From contig NC_045151.1 in assembly GCF_008831285.2 (NCBI RefSeq), positions 5,593,682 through 5,657,681 on the forward strand: DNA of 64,000 nucleotides, read 5' to 3'. Under the pieces are notes generated by a model. The model did no database searches. It saw nothing but the letters and a program-made list of their open reading frames with translations, and was not told where the DNA came from. Below are positions 35,690 to 47,125 of this stretch, piece after piece. A program made the translations under genes and the position numbers. The stretch's first letter is position 1; each line of letters starts with the position of its first letter. Source of the stretch: Nymphaea colorata (taxonomy: Eukaryota; Streptophyta; Magnoliopsida; Nymphaeales; Nymphaeaceae).

Positions 35690-36265
35690 CATCAAGTGAA
35701 AGACTTTTCTAGATGAAGAGCATTTATAGGATTGAGTAATTCTACACCGTCGGCATCAATGAGATGGTAAGAATTACAGGGAAAGACCTCCTTCACCACA
35801 TATGTTCCATCCCAATTTGGTGCTCATATTTCTCATAGGTGGTTTTTTGATGGAATGGTTGACCTAAGGACAAGCTCGTTCACTTTAAACTTCTACTCAA
35901 TGATTGATTTTGCATAATGCTGACCGACTCTCTAGTGGGATGCTTTGGCATGTTTTGCAGCTTGGAGCCTTTTTCCATCCAAGAGATCTAGTTGTAACAT
36001 TCTTTGTTATTGGTACTTATCCATGGGCATTCTAGTTATGGAAGCAAACCTCTAGGCTGGTTTTTGGATATGAAGTGGGAGCACTACATCTGTCCCGTAT
36101 AGAAACTCAGCTAGTGCAGCATTATTTGGTGTGATTGTGGTTATGTGTGAATTTTCTCATGTATGCCCCATTTCTATTGTTCTTTTCAGGATTTAGATCA
36201 GGATTTATTTCTAGCTTCTGCCTAGCCATTTCCATGTGGGTATTTATTTGCATGGAAAGTTTGAC
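35690..36265 (-). pseudogene. Gypsy integrase, core end and C-terminal domain, minus strand
   Basis: The minus strand reads from right to left ANKYPHGNG and AEARNKS (the PQGNGQAEA.NK motif of the catalytic core), NNAALAEFLYGTDVVLPLHI, LDLLDGKRLQAAKHAKA, KFKVNELVLR, APNWDGTYVVKEVFP and NPINALHLEKSF, in the usual order for plant gypsy integrase. Several in-frame stops. The core part overlaps what is also present at 43930-44140, so this comes from a different element copy than the pol block at 43930-47125. Confidence 0.8.
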
Positions 36266-36289
36266 CACCTTGAGGATGATTTCCTTTTC

Positions 36290-36880
36290 TAGAGTAGAAT
36301 AGCTACTGTGGGACCGGACCTAGTAGGACCAGACCTAGTAGTATGAGATTTAGCCATTCCTGACACTTTTATTAGGGGTGACTGAACCAAGGACTAGACT
36401 CTACCTGCCCACCTATTTAAGAAACTAAATGTCATCCTAAATGCAGTGTAATTTAAAGTAAACATGCTCTAGTTTTGTGAATTATTTACATTAAAACCTA
36501 GTTTGAGTTCAGAATTTAGGGAACTTAAATGAGAGGTTGAGCTTTATTCATACTAGATCATCATAGGTTATGCAAGTATCAGCTTAATCCTTTATGATGC
36601 ATGATTAACGCAAGCTGTTATAATTTTAGTAAGTGCAGATTTTGGATATCTAAGTGGCCTCATATTTAAATGGGTTTACTGAATAAGATAAGAAGGATTC
36701 GTTCATGGCTCATCATTGGCCACACAGATGCATGTGGCCTAAGTTCTAAATGATGCGTGATGAGGGTAATGCAGTCTAGTTTTTGAGAATGATGTTCTTA
36801 AAATTCTATCAGCCTCCATAAAAGAATGTCTACCCTCTTGTTGTGGTAGGTGGAACGGGCTACCTACTCGTTGTAGAAAA
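36290..36880 (-). repeat. Third, partial LTR copy (U5 end), minus strand
   Basis: 36350-36396 carries the conserved U5 block, and the following sequence matches LTR A from about 38797 in diverged form (CTAGATCATCATAGGTTAT... TGATGCATGA). It is joined at its right side to PMD sequence. The LTR terminus itself could not be fixed. Confidence 0.55.
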
Positions 36881-36889
36881 AAGTATTAG

Positions 36890-37700
36890 ATGATTTACTT
36901 CTCCAGCAGCTCATCTATCATCTGCCTCTAAGCATGTAATGACAAAAGATTATCACATATGATTCACAACCTTTCTGTAGAACCACTCCTATAGCAACTA
37001 GAGGAAGCCATCGATCGTGTCGGAATCTCCCATGACAAACTATGTGAGACCCTTGTAAAGAAATGTAAGACTAGCTATGGCAAGTGAAAGGTGCTGAGTC
37101 TTGATATTTCTACACATCCTGAATAGCTGGAAAACACGTAAATCCATAGTGCCTTGTCTGTTGGAGAAGACTCAGAATCCTGTTGTGCAAATCATCATCA
37201 CCACCCTAGTCTTGTGCTACTTGTGGTGATCTGGTGGTGATCTGGTGTTCATCTCCTATATTGAGCCTCCAAAATGTGCATGAAAGTCCACCAGTCCGAG
37301 GAAAAAATGATCTCCCTTCTTTTGTCTATGAGTTTCTACAACAAATCCTTGTAGTTGATGGCATGGGAGTTGGTGACGAAATGATAATCAACTAGATCTC
37401 TAGAATCTCTTATTGGCTCTGGCAACCCCAAAATGTAGGTGAACTCATCCATCAGTGGTGTCATCTCTTCGAAAGAAAATCAAAAGGTTGACGTGCATGG
37501 ATTCCATCTCTCAGCCAATTCATGTATTAGATGACTATTGATCCAACGAGCTGTTGACAATGCTATTGTCTCAAGACCACAATCATCTAGGTGGTGGGGG
37601 AAGACATCCACAAACTGTTCAAACCATTGTGGATACTAGCCTAGCATGAGTCCATTGATGGGAATGGACCTAGTATCTGGTCTACCTTTAAGAATAGAGT
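36890..37700 (-). pseudogene. Second plant mobile domain remnant, minus strand
   Basis: From right to left: PQWFEQFVDVFPHHLDDCGL, INSHLIHELAERWNPCTSTF, FSFEEMTPLMDEFTYILGLP and EPIRDSRDLVDYHFV, matching block by block the PMD of RE1 (HLEDCGLEKAI, AEGWNPMTNTFWFPCGEMT, LDEFSNIMGLPEP). Later blocks are weaker and frame-shifted, down to about 36900. Several stops. It lies downstream (minus sense) of LTR A and its leader, the same arrangement as in RE1. Confidence 0.75.
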
Positions 37701-38698
37701 GTACAATGTGGCCTAGTGGAAATATCTTGATCATGGTGATTGATAAAAATGATATAATGGGGGTCAAGACAGACATGCAAATGAATGCACAAATAAGAGG
37801 TTTCAACTGAAATGACAATTTTGATCAACCCAATATGAAGTTCCAATTGAAATAACAATTTTGATCTCGATTGGCTGAAGGGACCCAACACATTGACAAA
37901 TGAAAGAAAATCCTAGAAGATTTTGACACAATAAGACAAGGGTTTCTTGAAAAATATGTCTAGTTTTTTTATGAAAAGTTTGGTGCATAGCATTAAATGA
38001 AATACATATAGGTAAACCTGTAATCAAACAAGATACAAACAAAAAGCTTCAAATAGCACTTCCTAATGACACAACACTATCATGCACTTGTTGATAATAG
38101 CTTGGTCACTTGAATTGGATATATAGGATTTCAAATCCTTAGTTGTTCCATATGCCAAATATGTCTATATAATTGAATAAGAAGTCCATAACACATAGCA
38201 TGGACTCCTCCAAATGGGTCCTAAAGGGTGTGGATCTTTGTTCTTCTTGATCACCCACCAATATACTAGGTCTGCCTCAATACGAGTGAAAGAAGGACGA
38301 ATACCTACCTCCAGTATGTTTTCTAGGCATTGAACCACCTTCATCTAATGCATACAAGGAATACTCCATGACGTGATGATTCAGGCATACAGGTTAGAAA
38401 AAAATTTTAAATATGCAAGCACATGCACAAACAGTTGGCTCTAATGCAATGGGCCTAAGATGGGGGTTAAAATGAAGGTGAAAAGCAAACATTGCTTTCA
38501 GACAACTCCTAAATTGAGAGTGGTAATATGTAATCTTGTACCTATGTGAGCATGAATTGTCCTAATGCACATCAAAAATGTATACATATAGCAAATGAGG
38601 GTACCTAGATGGCTTTAATGGTCAGACGATTAAAATATAGAAAAGCAAAACATTCTTATCTAGACAGACAGTGGTAGGTCCATCATGGTTGTCACTTT
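37701..38698 (-). other. Leader between LTR A and the PMD remnant
   Basis: A primer-binding-like stretch (minus-strand TGACAACCATGATGGACC) lies next to the LTR A end. No protein resemblance. The RE1/RE2 hairpin was not found here. Confidence 0.4.
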
Positions 38699-40817
38699 TG
38701 TTTACACGAAAAATTATTCAATCTTATATGCAGACCATATAAATGAAATAAAATGCATGTACTCACCTCCATTTCCCTATGCTGGACTCTGAGAGACAGG
38801 ACCTGGCTTGTTGATATGAGGTCTGACCATCCCTGGTATCTTTACTAGGGGTAATCAGACCAAGAACTAGACTTAGTGTTCCAATTCTTAAGTCTAAATG
38901 TCGTCCATATTCTAAAAAAAAAAACAAACATGCCCTCATTTTGAAATCATACATGTTTTAAAATCTAAATAGAACTTAGAAATAGAGTGAACAACAAAGA
39001 ATGTAATATGATGTTTGTTTATGTTGGGATCATCATAGACCAATCAAATTGATGACCTAAATATAATATGATGCATGAGGAACCTAGATCATTTACACTT
39101 GGAGTCTAGCCTCTATTAGGATTTGGGTGTAGGACATGGACCTAGGAGATAAATTGGATCCGAACCCAAAACTTGTGGTCATGATTTGTGAGACTATATA
39201 ATTCTTGTGTTAAATTGAGATAAGAAATGTCATAGAACTCAAAAATATCATGTCATGTTGTGAAGATTTATAATTCAAGATCCAAGGTTCAATGGTCAGA
39301 GATCCAATAAATTTGATCTTATATCTTATAATTTGATCATCTAAAATCCAAATTCTAAAAGAACAAAACTAAATCTGATGATTGTCATGGTTTAAAATCT
39401 TGTATTTGGGCATGATTCTATGGGAATTGATCTAAGGTTTTATGATCTAAAATTAATTATGTGAAATCCAAACCAAAATCCAAATTCTCAAATCCAAGAT
39501 CCAAAACATAAGATTTGAGATTCAACTCTGATATCCCAAATCAAAATCCAAAATTCAAGACCTGAGATCAAAAATTCAAAATTTAATATCTAGGATCTAA
39601 GGTTCAAGATCCAAAATCTGAGATCTGCAATCCTAGATTTACAATCCAACAATCTATAATCCAATTTTTGGGATCCAAAATCAAATACTTGAGATTGAAG
39701 CCTAAGTATGCTAAAATTGGCTCTAATGTCAAAGTATAGATCAGCATAAAATTCATAATTTGAATCCAATGCCTTTGAGTCAAAATCCAATGTTTGAGTA
39801 GACTAGGGGTGGGCCGGCCAAGAGGGCGGTCTTGCCTACACTGGGTTTAAACCTACTAGGAAATTGCTTTGACTGCAAAATGTGTTTGTCTTAGTTAAAC
39901 CGTATGATATATGATATAAACTTCATTCAATTCATATAAATGTGTGTTTAACGAAACTTTTACTAGACTTAGGCTATAGGACTAGGTTCACAAGTAGTGG
40001 ACTCTAAGACTGGTTAGGGTGGGCCTTAGAGAATTGAACTAGGTTTGGACTCTATGTCTACATGATTTAGGGTTTTTTAAATCATTTAAAAAAATTAATT
40101 TTTGAAAGTATTTTAGAAAAATCTGTGATTTTGAAAGGGTTCTTAATGATGACCAAGCTGGATTCAGGTTTTCATGTACCTGGGCTAATGCCACATCGTA
40201 TGCTACTAGGCTGACCAAGTCTGGTGCTAGACAAAGGGTGAACGTGGGTGCAACGTGAGTTAGTGCATATTAAAATCAAAGTTCAATGCATGACTAATGA
40301 AAGCATAAGAGAAAACTACATTCTCTATGCAGGCCTCAAGCAAAAACTAAGTAAATACAAACATGAAAGTAAAAGTAAACATGTAAACTACTTGTGTCTG
40401 ACCCCTATGCCTACCCTAAAGACATTACAATAAATAAAATTTAAAAAGTAAACATGCTAAACTACAACATTAAACCAACTAAGAGACATCTAAGACCTAA
40501 GCATGAAATAAACTAAACTAAACATGCTAAAAGTAAAAAGAAAACTAAAACCTGCATAAAGAAAAAAAGAAAGAAAGAAAGAAGAAGAAAACAGAAATTA
40601 CCTAAAGCTAGAACCCCAAATGAGCCTGCTCCCATGACCTCTACATCAAGCCTGGTTAGCTATAGGTTGAGTGTTAATGGGGTCTGAACGAAGACTTAGA
40701 CCAAGATCTGAAAATTTAACTTGTTTTGAGCTAAACTTTATGAGTTCTTATTTGGAATTTTACCATATAGTGGGCTTCTCAAGGTAAACTCGTGTGTAGA
40801 GAGAGGAGGGGAAGCCA

Positions 40818-40827
40818 CTATTTATAG
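40818..40827 (-). promoter_or_regulatory. Probable TATA box of LTR A
   Basis: Minus-strand CTATAAATAG, next to a GC-richer stretch as in the RE1 LTR. Motif and position only. Confidence 0.45.
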
Positions 40828-41370
40828 GAGAGAGAAGGGGCAAGCTCGGGGCTGCTTCGCTCGCCACTACTGTTCTTTTTTTTTATGCAATGTCATGTCA
40901 TGGGATCCAGACGTCCCGTGCAAAATGCCTAGACCCTAAGCCGACGTCGGACTCCCTCTCGTGCTTGCCGACCGTCCTGCTTCTGGTTCATTTGGTTACT
41001 AAAAACGGAGGAGGAAACTCAGTACCAAATGCTTGGCAATCCTTGGTAGAGCTGATTCATGATTTTGTGCCGAACCCGGTGAACGAACAAATAGGTGGTC
41101 ATACAAATGAGTCTTGACCATAACGAGTCTTGACCAGAAAGTCTGGAATCTCCCGCCCTCCACTATCAGAATGGTCTCCGCATCACATGACATATCACAT
41201 GACATGAATCATACACACGTCATCCGGACTTCGTTCCTCGACTGCCCGACCAATAGAGATCGTTCCACCAGGTGAGGGAGGCTCTGTCCAAAGTTCCGTC
41301 TAACTCCTTTGTGTCTGTACGAATCTCTGACCGCGCGAAAGATTATCGGTACATGACTAAGCATTTTCTC

Positions 41371-41373
<3 letters not shown>

Positions 41374-41413
<40 letters not shown>
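41374..41413 (+). repeat. (CT)n microsatellite
   Basis: About 20 near-uninterrupted CT units. Confidence 0.95.
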
Positions 41414-41414
<1 letters not shown>

Positions 41415-42839
41415 CTCTCAAAAGCACAAACCATATTTACAAATTGTGCTTTCAGTCAAAAAAATGTTGATGCATTCTCATTCGGACAATGAATTCAATT
41501 TTGCAAAAAGTCATGCATGCACAGAAAAGTGTTGGTTGATTCTTGCTAATGGATTTGGATTGACATGGAGTGTGGAAAATGAACTATGCGATAATATGAA
41601 GAGGAGAAAACACACATTTGAAACCATAGATCGAAACATGATATGAAACAGAAAATGTTCACTTCGACCACATACAAATACTGATTTTGATTTCGTCTAC
41701 ACCCGAGTGCTCAATATGGAATTCCACATTTTTCAAGTACTATTGTGCATATTAAGCATGTAGTGAGAAAATCACGACACATTATTTGAATATAATGTGC
41801 ATTAAACTCACATGTGGATCCTGGATTTGAGTTTGATACTTGGGACCTATATCAGGGTCTAGATCTAAAGAAAATTCTAGAAGATAGATCCAAGTAGGAT
41901 AATAATATTTGGATCATGATTTGAGATCCGGGATTGGAATTTGGAATAAAGGAACTAGATCTATAAAGATGGATCTCATACCAAAAGCTTTGGATATGAG
42001 ATTTAGATATGGAAATAAGACTTGGATGTGAGATCTGGATTAAAAATCTAAAATGGAGATATGAAAATAGCATGAACTTGGATTCGGCTTGAACTGACTA
42101 GGTGGGTTCAGTTTTGAAAATAGGGTTCAAGCCTAGATTGGGTGTTGGTTTACTAGGCTCAGCCTGGGTGCTACTTTTGGAAAACTTTGTTTTAGTGTGA
42201 AATTGGGATAAGCTAAGTCTAGGCTCAGGCCTACTAGATCCATGTGAATGTATAAAAAAAAGCTAAACTTAGGTTCATGTGACTCCTAAATTAGATTTAA
42301 TAGAAAGTTCATGCATGATGTTAAATGACCAAAATACCATTGTATGCAATTTTTGACTGAAACATGATCCAATAAGGAGACTAGTTTAAACCAAGGTACC
42401 AAAAATCAAAGAAAATCATAGCCCAAGGTATATGCAGCATATACACTATATTTACATAGAAGAATATGGCACAAAAAGTGATCATTTAACTCCTATGTGC
42501 ATTTCTACAGCTCTATATGAGCTTTCTCAATTTGATTGAACTAACCTATGGGTGTACTCCTAAATAGGCTTGGATTGAAATCATGTAGAAAAATTCCTCT
42601 AAGATTGCTCTAAAAATCAAAAATAAATTTTTACCAAATAGTACATGTCATGTTTATAAAGAGAAATCAAAGAGGGCCATAAAATTTTGATTTTTGTTGG
42701 AATTTTCATAGGTGCTGCTGGTGGTGCTTCGACAAACTACTTTTAAGAATATGTTGAAATATTGAAAAAAATTAATTTGATTATATAAATTTGAGCTCGG
42801 CAGTAGTTTACATAGTGTAGCAAATACTATGAATGAACT

Positions 42840-43290
42840 CTACAACCTCAGAACTAAATTAAACTCAAACAGGATGAATAAACTCAAATCAAGTTAAGGA
42901 AGCATTGATTTACACATGGAAAACATAATCTCAACTCGATTTCAGCTCACTCTATCAGGTTGAGTTCAAATTCAATTCAAACCCTGAAAATAGGAGAGAG
43001 AGAGAGCTTGAAACTTAATTGAACTCAAACCAACCTAAAGGAAGCTTGATTTATACATGATAAGCACGATCCAAGCTTAGTTTAGCTCATTCTATCAACT
43101 TGAACTTAATCTAGCTCAAACCCTTAAAAATAGGGTAATAAAAGTTCTTGAACTTGAATTGAAATCAAATCAGCATGAATGAAATCAAATCGAATTAAGG
43201 GAAACTTGATTTATACATGATAAATATGATCATAACCCAGTTTCAGCTTACTCCATCAGGTTGAGCTCAAACTCTTAAATATATGAGAGA
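42840..43290 (-). repeat. Degenerate tandem repeat, about 140-160 bp, three units
   Basis: TTGATTTATACATGATAA-like phrases followed by CAGCTYACTCTATCAGGTTG-like phrases recur near 42906, 43047 and 43208, inside LTR A. Short GA-rich runs accompany them. Confidence 0.7.
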
Positions 43291-43610
43291 GAAAGACCAG
43301 TGGCAATCTACAAGTTAGTATATGACTCGAAGTAAGTGAAATAAAACATTCTCTCAATTAACGTAAACTTGTTTTGGACTTTGTTGAACTACATATCATA
43401 GTTTTAAGTTCTTTTGAGCTGACTTGAGCTAAAAGAAAGCTGAATTCAAGCTGGGATAACCTTACTGAGTTGACTCTGATGACTATTGGGATCATGTAAA
43501 GTTAGAAAATGTCCTAATTGCTCAAATGTGAGGCAATTTTCAAAAAATTGGTGAAAAGTTGCTACTTTCTAGGTCAAAATGCCAAGATGTAGGGGCAAAA
43601 TGGTAACTTT

Positions 43611-43925
43611 TAGCTTGAACGACCTAGGCGATCCATATTGGTGTAAAAAGTGTTTGTTTGGCTCAAAAATGACTCTTTGTTCTTAAAATTTGGTCTTTGG
43701 AAATCTCATGGTGAAGGGTAAAATGACCATTTGGACTTATGAAAATCTTGGGTGTTCACAATGACCTAGGTGATTTGGGTCGAGGTGCTCAATGATGAAA
43801 TAAAATGTGCTTGTTTGGTTCAAAAATGATCCTTGTTCTTGAAATTTGGTTTTCAGGAACCAATTTGAAATTTTCATGAAGAAGTGTAAAATGGACATTT
43901 GAACTTGTAAAAATTTTGTGCTCAA
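43611..43925 (-). repeat. Tandem duplication at the LTR A start, two diverged units
   Basis: Two units of about 150-165 bp share TTTGTTTGGCTCAAAAATGA, TTCTTRAAATTTGG and AAATGRMCATTTGRACTT. Each unit ends on the plus strand in a TGTGAACAC / TGAGCACAA-like LTR terminus. Confidence 0.65.
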
Positions 43926-43929
43926 TACC

Positions 43930-44640
43930 ATATAACATTCTACTAGAGTGGCATTGGTGGGAGTTCTGGCTGCAGTCCTATAAGCCCAGGATGCATTGTG
44001 TAGCTTTTGATGTCAATCTCAGCCAATACTCATGGTCCTTTCCATGACTTGGATCAGAATCTTGTTGGTGGACTCTGCTAGTAGTTTCACTGTGGATAAT
44101 AAGGTGTTCAAAAGTGATGCTTGATCCTCAAATTTGAACAAAAATGGTGCATCTTTTCATTGTCGAAATATGTTCCATTATCAGAGACAATGTTGTGTGC
44201 CACATCAAATCTGCATAGAATGGTCTTGTGGCTGAAGGAAACAACATGCTTGCCTTCCACTATTCTTAAGGTAATTGCCTCCACCCACTTGAAAAATATT
44301 TCATTGCAGCAAGGAAGTATTTACACATAACGATTAATGGGGCCTACCATATCAAATGCAGTGGTTGACTAGAGTCTCATATCTGATATGTCCATCACAA
44401 ATTCCATCATGGGTTTTCTAGATCATTTCTTGAGCTTCTTCCTTGTTAAGACATCAAAAGTATCCTGAGTAGAAACTATGCTTGTAATATATTTACATTA
44501 ATATAAAATATCTTTCTGACATGCATTGTATGACCTTTTGTTCCTTCTTGGGCATATCCAAATAGTCCTTGATATTTTGGTACCAAGTAGCTTCATCTGA
44601 TTCAACTTGATTATTTGGTCATGAGAACGACATGCTGACT
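43930..44640 (-). pseudogene. Gypsy integrase, linker to core, minus strand
   Basis: Right to left: CLNKEEAQEMI and THDGICDGHI (zinc-binding N-terminal region, truncated), TAFDMVGPINRYV, FKWVEAITLRIVEGKHVV, NIVSDNGTYF, LAESTNKILIQVMERTM and WAYRTAARTPTNATL. The HHCC region is mostly deleted. The frame ends abruptly at the LTR A boundary, so the C-terminal domain is absent. Several frameshifts. Confidence 0.75.
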
Positions 44641-45274
44641 AGATTAATCCTCCAACCTTGAAGCCTTTGCATGGTTCATTCTTTTTAAAGGTAATAATAG
44701 ACTCCAAACTAACGAGGCCATATGCCAACTGATTGAATTCTCTTTTAACATGGAACAACTGAAATTCCCCAAGCTGTTGGACCAAGGCTTGGGTGATTTC
44801 TTGGTAGAATTTTAGTTTCAGATCTTTCACCTTTTATTCTTCATTGACTTGGTTCACAATGAGTAATAAATCCCCATATGCATGAACTTTTCTCACATTG
44901 AAAATAAGTAGTATCCTCAGTTTATGTATTAATGTTTCATATTCAAACATGTTGTGAGTACTTATGAATGTTAGTTTGAGATAAAAATGGATCATCTCAT
45001 TTTTAAGGGTGAGTAGAAGAATCTCAATGCATGTTCCTACCATGTTCTTGTAGTTGTCAACATGTAAGACTTGTTTGTCTGAGAAATTGTTGTTGGTCTT
45101 TACTTCTTCAACCAGTGGGAAGTCGGCTGATGCTTGTCCTTTAATAGACTTTTGAGAAATGTATTTCAAGTCATATACATGTAAAGAGCATGTCATTTGG
45201 TGATCCTTCTTCTGACAAATGGCTACTCTAAAATGTACTTGAGAGGATTGAGTTTTGAAACCACTTTTATTCAC
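44639..45274 (-). pseudogene. Gypsy RNase H region, minus strand
   Basis: Two frames (45274-44834 and 44830-44639) give KQVLHVDNYKNMVGTCIEIL, MFEYETLIHKLRILL, KVHAYGDLLLIVNQVNEE and FQLFHVKREFNQLAYGLVSL, in the order of the long RNase H (tether plus RNase H) of plant gypsy pol (usual N..EYEAL..GL, V.GDSQLV..Q, ..R..N..AD.LA.LAS). The catalytic Asp positions are partly changed (LHVDN for the usual L.FDG). Confidence 0.7.
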
Positions 45275-46205
45275 ACAAAAGTATATAGCGTTTTAGTTTC
45301 CAACACATCCACACAAGAGAGACACAAGTCTTCCCCATGATTGAATATATCCTTTTGTATTGGGCAAAGGTCTTGCTGACATAGGCATGTTCGAACTTAC
45401 AATCTTCTTCATGTTGTGCTAAAAATCCTCCACATGCAGAGTTGTTCATATAGATGTAAAGTAGTAGTGGGTATCCCAAGACTAGCAGCTTCAAAACTGG
45501 TATAACTTGTGCATTTGGTCGTAAAAGATCTTTACCATGACTCTTTGGTATGTTCCTCCTGCATTCTTCAGCTTAAATGGCATTATTATATAACAAAAGG
45601 TACCCCAAGGAGTGGTAAAAGATGCCTTAGGCTGATATTTGGGAGCCAACTTGATCTGATTGTTGTTGAAATATCTGTTCATAAAGGAAAACATAGCATG
45701 GCCAACAATAATGCCAACCAGTAGACCAATATTAGGCAACGGATAGTCATCTTTTGGTGAAACCTAGACCTTCCTGTTCTTTTATTTCGGTGCTACAACT
45801 ATGTTAGCAAACCATCATGTTACGATAAACTTGGCTGTTAGTAGGTTTTCTAATCATTCATTGACCTTAATTTCAACCTGTGGGTCTAATGTCCTCAGTT
45901 TTAGATTAATTGTGTGACTCCCTAGTTTCTGGATCAATCTATGCTCTACTAGCTTTGGGTCCAATTGTAGCGTGTCTTTATATGTCCAGGCAAAACCTTC
46001 TTTGTGACTTTTCAAAAATTAAACAAGCTTCTCTTCTTTTTTTTGAATCCAAGTTGTTGTCAACTTGTTATCATTGTGGGGTCTTCTTCTATCCCAATAT
46101 TTACCTCCTTTGTGGGATTGTTGAGCAGGGCTAACAGCTGATCTTCTTTTTGTAGTTGAGCCAATTCTGCAGGATCTAGCTCTTGCTTTACTTGTTCTAT
46201 CTATC
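45267..46205 (-). pseudogene. Gypsy reverse transcriptase lacking the YVDD segment, minus strand
   Basis: Right to left: TKEVNIGIEEDP and GFAWTYKDTLQLDPKLVEHR (RT opening), LPNIGLLVGIIVGHAMFSFM, NNQIKLAPKYQPKASF, TTPWGTFCYIIMPFKLKNAG, TYQRVMVKIFYDQMHKL, then directly GYPLLLYIYMNNSACGGFLA and the KTCVSLVW region, which belong to the start of the RNase H-like tether. The YVDD active-site segment and the thumb, normally about 150 residues between MHK and the LLLY motif, are missing. Other frame breaks are present. Catalytically dead. Confidence 0.8.
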
Positions 46206-46900
46206 GGGTTGGTTCTACCTGTCTCTTGATTTGATAAACATGTAGAGTTTTATGTTGCCTAATCTTATTATTTATCACTAACTTGTTGATGTACTTAAAT
46301 GCCATCTTGATCCTATAAAGAGTGATAAGAAGAAAAGTTGTATATGTATTTAGTATGCATAATGAGATGAATAATGAAAACGGAAGAGAGAGATACATGA
46401 TTAATAAATTTGAAGAAATGGAGACCCCCATTGTCCCTACAATGATTTAGGAAAAAAACAAGTTAAGGTAAAATAGTGACAACAATTTTCTCTTAAGCTC
46501 CCCGTTCCTTCTTGGAATGTTTCTTGGCTTTTCCCTTGGCTGCCTTTTTCTTCTAGCTGAGGTCTGGTGTGCCCTTGTGCCTAGATGCATTGCTAACATT
46601 CATGATGCCATCTTCATTAGCTCCCAAGCTCGTATATGGCTTGCACCCCATCTTGAACAACATGTGTAACCCTTTCAGTAATTATGCAAATTTTTCATAT
46701 AAGGAATGGTTTTTTTATTTTTGCTTCATTAATTTGTCCTCCTAGTTTGCAGAAAATTGGCCCTCTCCATTTGATCTTACTGACATTCCCTGTGATTTCA
46801 GACTCATTCATACTCAAACATTCAAGACTATCTTATATGTCTCATATGGGTGTTGGACACTTGGCATGATCATGCATGTGGAACCATAGGCTGTAAGCGC
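46206..46900 (-). pseudogene. Protease-reverse transcriptase linker, minus strand
   Basis: The minus strand reads MLFKMGCKPYTSLGANEDGI near 46640, resembling the ML..GY.PG.GLG motif that precedes reverse transcriptase in plant gypsy pol, followed by a Lys-rich stretch (KKKAAKGKAKKHSKKERGA). 46201-46440 is AT-rich without motifs. Confidence 0.5.
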
Positions 46901-47125
46901 CTTTCTTCTAGGTTTTCTGCTTGGACAATTGTGATGGTGCCTCCATGACTTCATTTTTGCATTGATATACAGTGGAGGGTACAACAATAGCTTCATGGAT
47001 CCATGGCCATCCAAACAACAAATTACAAGATGGTGGTATGTCCACCACATAGAATAGGATTGTATGAACAGTGAAGTTGATGTGCAAATCCAAGTGCTTG
47101 CATGTAAAATTTGCATCTTACATGC
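46900..47125 (-). pseudogene. Gypsy aspartic protease, C-terminal part, minus strand
   Basis: NFTCKHLDLHINFTVH, FYVVDIPPSCNLLFGWPWIH and AIVVPSTVYQCKNE match the end of gypsy protease (F.V.DI...YN.LLGRPWIH..GAVPSTLHQ). The active-site half is absent: sequence passes directly into LTR B at about 47126. Confidence 0.75.

Larger units (their letters stand above)
38699..43925 (-). repeat. LTR A, minus strand, about 5.2 kb
   Basis: The minus-strand 3' end is GTGTAAACA at 38699; the likely start is TGAGCACAAAATTT at 43925. An alternative start is TGTGAACACCCAAG at 43760, since that end is tandemly duplicated. 38727-42130 aligns in diverged form with LTR B. Minus-strand TATA box near 40822, CT microsatellite at 41374-41413, and many AATCCAAAATC-type words at 39250-39800. 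It sits between integrase sequence on its right and leader plus PMD on its left. Confidence 0.6.
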
